Part shown: positions 30,811 through 33,398 of the stretch, piece after piece | Layout of the letters: each line of letters starts with the position of its first letter | Position numbering within the stretch: position 1 is the stretch's first letter | Origin: Bacteroidetes bacterium HGW-Bacteroidetes-1 | GTDB taxonomy: Bacteria; Bacteroidota; Bacteroidia; Bacteroidales; F082 | Assembly: GCA_002842755.1 (NCBI GenBank) | Contig: PHDU01000036.1 | Coordinates: 1-33,398 of the forward strand | Reading direction: 5' to 3' | DNA length: 33,398 nt | Translations under genes and position numbers: made by a program | The notes under the pieces: model-generated | The model's database searches: none | What the model was told of the DNA's origin: nothing | What the model saw: only the letters and a program-made list of their open reading frames with translations

Positions 30811-31584
30811 ATGAAATTCAAAAATAAATATGTCTTAGTGTTAGAACTTTTTTGTTTATTAGTACTGGTTGGTTTCAATAACACATGTTATTGCTCAGAA
30901 ATATTGACAAATAATCACTTAAGTGAGTTTGAAGCCTCAGTAAAGTCAAACAAATTAACAGCTAATTCAGTAGTTAAAGACAAGCTGTTGCCGTCATTTG
31001 ATAATAGAAGCCAGAAGAAGGCCAAGCATAGTTATTTAGGCTTAAATTTGAATCTAGGATCAGTTTCCGGCATTGAAGGGTTTTTTGGTTTTTACCCGGG
31101 GAATACCATAGATTTTATTCCTGAAAGTATTGCCTTGAGTATCACGTATTCCTTTTCAAACCAAAAATATACTTCCGCATATTTTATAGAACCCAATACA
31201 GCTACTTCGATAAATTTTCATGAGATTTCATTTGGAATCAGCAATGATATTGACATAAAACTTAATAGAATAACAGTATTATTTGTTGCACCTGAATGCT
31301 ATTTTGGTCTAGAAATGCTAAACTCAAAGGACTTATTATTTGATAGTAAGGCTCAAAACCTAGTGAGCGCTTTCTTTAAACCTGGCCTAAAAACTGGTAT
31401 CCGGTTTAGCAAATTCGGCTTCAGTTTTGGTGCTCATTATTATTTGTTTGAATCTTATGTCCGGAAAGAAAACTTTCAGATTCTTATCGATAGTAAAACA
31501 AAAGAACGCATAAAATGGGATGACGATCTATTTCATGACCGTTCTGGATTTCAGTTCAATATAGGCATATTTTTTAAATTGTAA
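30811..31584 (+). CDS. Exported beta-rich outer-membrane-like protein, unknown function
   Basis: 257 residues from ATG 30811, at the start of a signal peptide (KNKYVLVLELFCLLVLVGF); an ATG 51 bases upstream adds a polar leader. The mature protein has alternating strands with aromatic residues and ends FQFNIGIFFKL, a pattern seen in outer-membrane barrels. It contains GLNLNLGSVSGIEGFFGFYP, a barrel-like opening. I recognise no named family. A TAGTTTTG at 30731-30738 could be its -7 element. It precedes the large surface lipoprotein gene by 20 bases, so the two are cotranscribed, probably under the TPR-LuxR regulator. Confidence 0.7.
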   Translation: MKFKNKYVLVLELFCLLVLVGFNNTCYCSEILTNNHLSEFEASVKSNKLTANSVVKDKLLPSFDNRSQKKAKHSYLGLNLNLGSVSGIEGFFGFYPGNTIDFIPESIALSITYSFSNQKYTSAYFIEPNTATSINFHEISFGISNDIDIKLNRITVLFVAPECYFGLEMLNSKDLLFDSKAQNLVSAFFKPGLKTGIRFSKFGFSFGAHYYLFESYVRKENFQILIDSKTKERIKWDDDLFHDRSGFQFNIGIFFKL

Positions 31585-31604
31585 AACATACTAAAACAAT
31601 AACA

Positions 31605-33398
31605 ATGAATCTTATTTACAAAATAATTAAAGGATTCTTTTTGGTTGCATTAGCCATGCTGATTTCATGTAACAAAGATTTCATGGAGATAAGAAAGTAT
31701 ACCTCTAATGAAATGTTGCATGAAAATGTCATCGTTGTGGACTCAGTTAAAATAGCAGAGCCAGTAATGGTAGAAGGTGATGTTTATACCTATTTAAATG
31801 ATGGTAGTATGCCTTCAATCCAGGTAAATAACATCATTGTTGGGCAAACAAATGGCGGATACATTAGAAAAGTGAAGAGTTTTACCACAGCCAACGGGAA
31901 AATTATTGTGGAAACAGAACAGGCCGCACTTACCGATGTTTTTGAACGCTTATTTGTTGATGACACCATCAAGCTCGATTTTTCGCAAATGAAAGCGATC
32001 AGCAAAACACAAACGGCGCCGATTAAAGTAGCCTATATGTCGGAAGGCACATCCTTAAAAAGCGCCACGAGCATAATCAATTTGAATAACACCGTCTTTG
32101 TCGATCAAATGGCTGGAAATACCCATGTTTTCGCCAGGATTATAGAAGGGACTATCGATTTTGCACCTGACATAATCAGACAAATTGATATTTCGACCAA
32201 TATTATTGGCATACCTACAGGTGTCAACTCATTGACAATCGGCGCCACCGGTGCATTGACCTTTAATTGTGAAGCAGAATTTACCCTTGACAATACCTAT
32301 GCATATCAAAACGAGGTCACAATTGCAAGCTTTAATATTGGACCATTTTGGATGGGGCCTGTACCCTTGTATATTAAACTTGGTTTTGATGCTGGTGTCG
32401 TTTTCAACTTTGATGCTGAAGCTGATCTTTCAGCAGGTTTTAACGCGGCAGCATCTGTTACTTTTGGAGCACAATACCAGGAAGATGAAGGTTGGTCCAC
32501 CTTGTGGAACAGAACGTTAACAGCCAATCAGCTGCCAATCGAATGGAGTGCTGGGGCAGCATCTGGTGCTGTCGTATATGTGAAGCCTTCTGTAGCAGTC
32601 ACTATTGCTGGTGTTCTGGGTCCATATATGGATGTCAAACCTGATTTGGTTTTTAATGGAGATATTAATGTTCCTGTTTGGGATTATGATTTAATAGCAG
32701 GTATTGATGGCACTTTAGGTTTTCATGCACAGATATTTGGCTATTCATTAGCCGACTATAACACGCAACTTTTTCGCTTCGAAAATGTAATTGCTTCCCA
32801 AAGTGGCATGATGATCATGACCCCGACCATTACAACGGATATCGTTACTGATATTACTTCGTCTTCTGCCAAGAGCGGGGGTGTTATTTCATCTGATGGA
32901 GGAACAGTAATAACTGCAAAAGGTATTTGTTGGGGAGCTAATCCACTTCCAAATCTTGCAAATTCGGTAACTCAAAATGGCGCTGGTAATGACCCCTTCA
33001 TTAGCAATATGACAGGTTTATATCCAAGTACACCTTATTTTGTCAGAGCCTTTGCAACCAATAGTAAAGGAACAGCATACGGCAATGTTAGAATGTTTTT
33101 AACAAACCCCACTAATTACACCCTTACACTAAACAGTAATCCAGTATCCGGTGGGACTGTAAATGGAGCAGATCAATACCCTTCTGGTCAGCAGGTTACA
33201 GTCACAGCATCTGCCAACTCAGGTTATGCATTTACCAACTGGACAGAAGGAACAACCATTGTTTCAACAAATGCCAATTACACCTTTGTTATTACAAGTA
33301 ACCGTACTTTGGTAGCCAACTTCACTACAAACCAATATACGGTAAGCTTGTCATCGAATCCTTTGACAGGTGGAACAACTTCCGGTGGAGGTTCTTAT
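31605..33398 (+). CDS. Large surface lipoprotein with Fn3-like and InlB-type repeats, 3' end cut by window
   Basis: The frame is open for 598 codons to the window end without a stop. The lipoprotein signal ends LVALAMLISCNKDF, with Cys as the acylated residue. Residues about 20-400 are a beta-rich domain I cannot name (contains VFNFDAEADLSAGFNAAASV). About 405-500 is a fibronectin III-like segment (SSSAKSGGVISSDGGTVITA, then LYPSTPYFVRAFATNSKGTA), and from about 505 begins a series of divergent InlB-type repeats (YTLTLNSNPVSGGTVNG; GYAFTNWTEG; a second copy starts YTVSLSSNPLTGG). Such repeats mediate surface adhesion. The protein will be considerably longer than seen here. Confidence 0.8.
   Translation, partial: MNLIYKIIKGFFLVALAMLISCNKDFMEIRKYTSNEMLHENVIVVDSVKIAEPVMVEGDVYTYLNDGSMPSIQVNNIIVGQTNGGYIRKVKSFTTANGKIIVETEQAALTDVFERLFVDDTIKLDFSQMKAISKTQTAPIKVAYMSEGTSLKSATSIINLNNTVFVDQMAGNTHVFARIIEGTIDFAPDIIRQIDISTNIIGIPTGVNSLTIGATGALTFNCEAEFTLDNTYAYQNEVTIASFNIGPFWMGPVPLYIKLGFDAGVVFNFDAEADLSAGFNAAASVTFGAQYQEDEGWSTLWNRTLTANQLPIEWSAGAASGAVVYVKPSVAVTIAGVLGPYMDVKPDLVFNGDINVPVWDYDLIAGIDGTLGFHAQIFGYSLADYNTQLFRFENVIASQSGMMIMTPTITTDIVTDITSSSAKSGGVISSDGGTVITAKGICWGANPLPNLANSVTQNGAGNDPFISNMTGLYPSTPYFVRAFATNSKGTAYGNVRMFLTNPTNYTLTLNSNPVSGGTVNGADQYPSGQQVTVTASANSGYAFTNWTEGTTIVSTNANYTFVITSNRTLVANFTTNQYTVSLSSNPLTGGTTSGGGSY

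Noticed and set aside
1-33398. tRNA, rRNA, CRISPR array, integrase
   Set aside because: None seen: no cloverleaf with CCA-type ends, no rRNA signatures, no regularly spaced repeats, no tyrosine or serine recombinase.

Overview
The window reads as a piece of a Bacteroidota chromosome, probably Bacteroidales/Marinilabiliales-like. The DNA is AT-rich. Several genes are preceded by the phylum's promoter form (TTG about 19-21 bases before TAnnTTTG). Typical families are present: DUF4838 and DUF3788 proteins, a TPR-LuxR membrane regulator, Fn3/InlB-repeat lipoproteins and an IS982 element. I saw no rRNA, tRNA or CRISPR array.

Region A (1-12.1 kb, all leftward) is an accessory run of small, mostly unrelated genes: a duplicated-domain C_GCAxxG_C_C protein, a phytoene-desaturase-like FAD oxidoreductase, DUF3795, GNAT-YoaP, DUF1801, YdeI/OmdA, two membrane proteins, a serine hydrolase lipoprotein, DUF3788 and an NmrA-like reductase. 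It holds several gene relics: a cysteine desulfurase N-terminus (25-153), a GH3 glucosidase C-terminus with an in-frame stop (7410-7832), an upstream partner coupled by ATGA to an intact DUF4838 lipoprotein (10073-10243), and a decayed sequence present twice (7265 and 12224).

Region B (12.6-18.8 kb, mostly rightward) carries a GNAT-nitrilase fusion, two different L,D-transpeptidases (YcbB-like and YkuD_2-like) and a two-domain lipocalin-like lipoprotein. Between them is an 0.87 kb stretch without a convincing protein gene. It holds what looks like an independent leftward RNA unit of about 310 nt (promoter, tetraloop hairpins, terminator) and a perfect 26-bp palindrome.

Region C (18.8-25.4 kb, leftward) is an envelope lipid-transport regulon: tetR, cupin, terminator, then an MMPL/RND transporter, an outer-membrane phospholipase A with an intact H-S-N triad, a LolA-like periplasmic carrier and an outer-membrane beta-barrel. 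The 16-base pattern GTTAAT-N4-ACTAAC occurs in the tetR promoter spacer and again just before the transporter start, so TetR probably controls both. The terminator for the operon appears to lie inside the 3' end of the convergent lipocalin-like gene.

Region D (25.5-28.4 kb, leftward) is a broken phage-defence remnant: an N-terminal stub of a BREX-type PglZ protein, an AbiEii toxin split by a frameshift, and an AbiEi-type (DUF6088) antitoxin fused in frame behind an IS982 transposase that has lost its third catalytic residue.

Region E (28.4-33.4 kb, rightward) has a TPR-LuxR regulator, a secreted beta-barrel-like protein and a large surface lipoprotein that runs off the end of the window.
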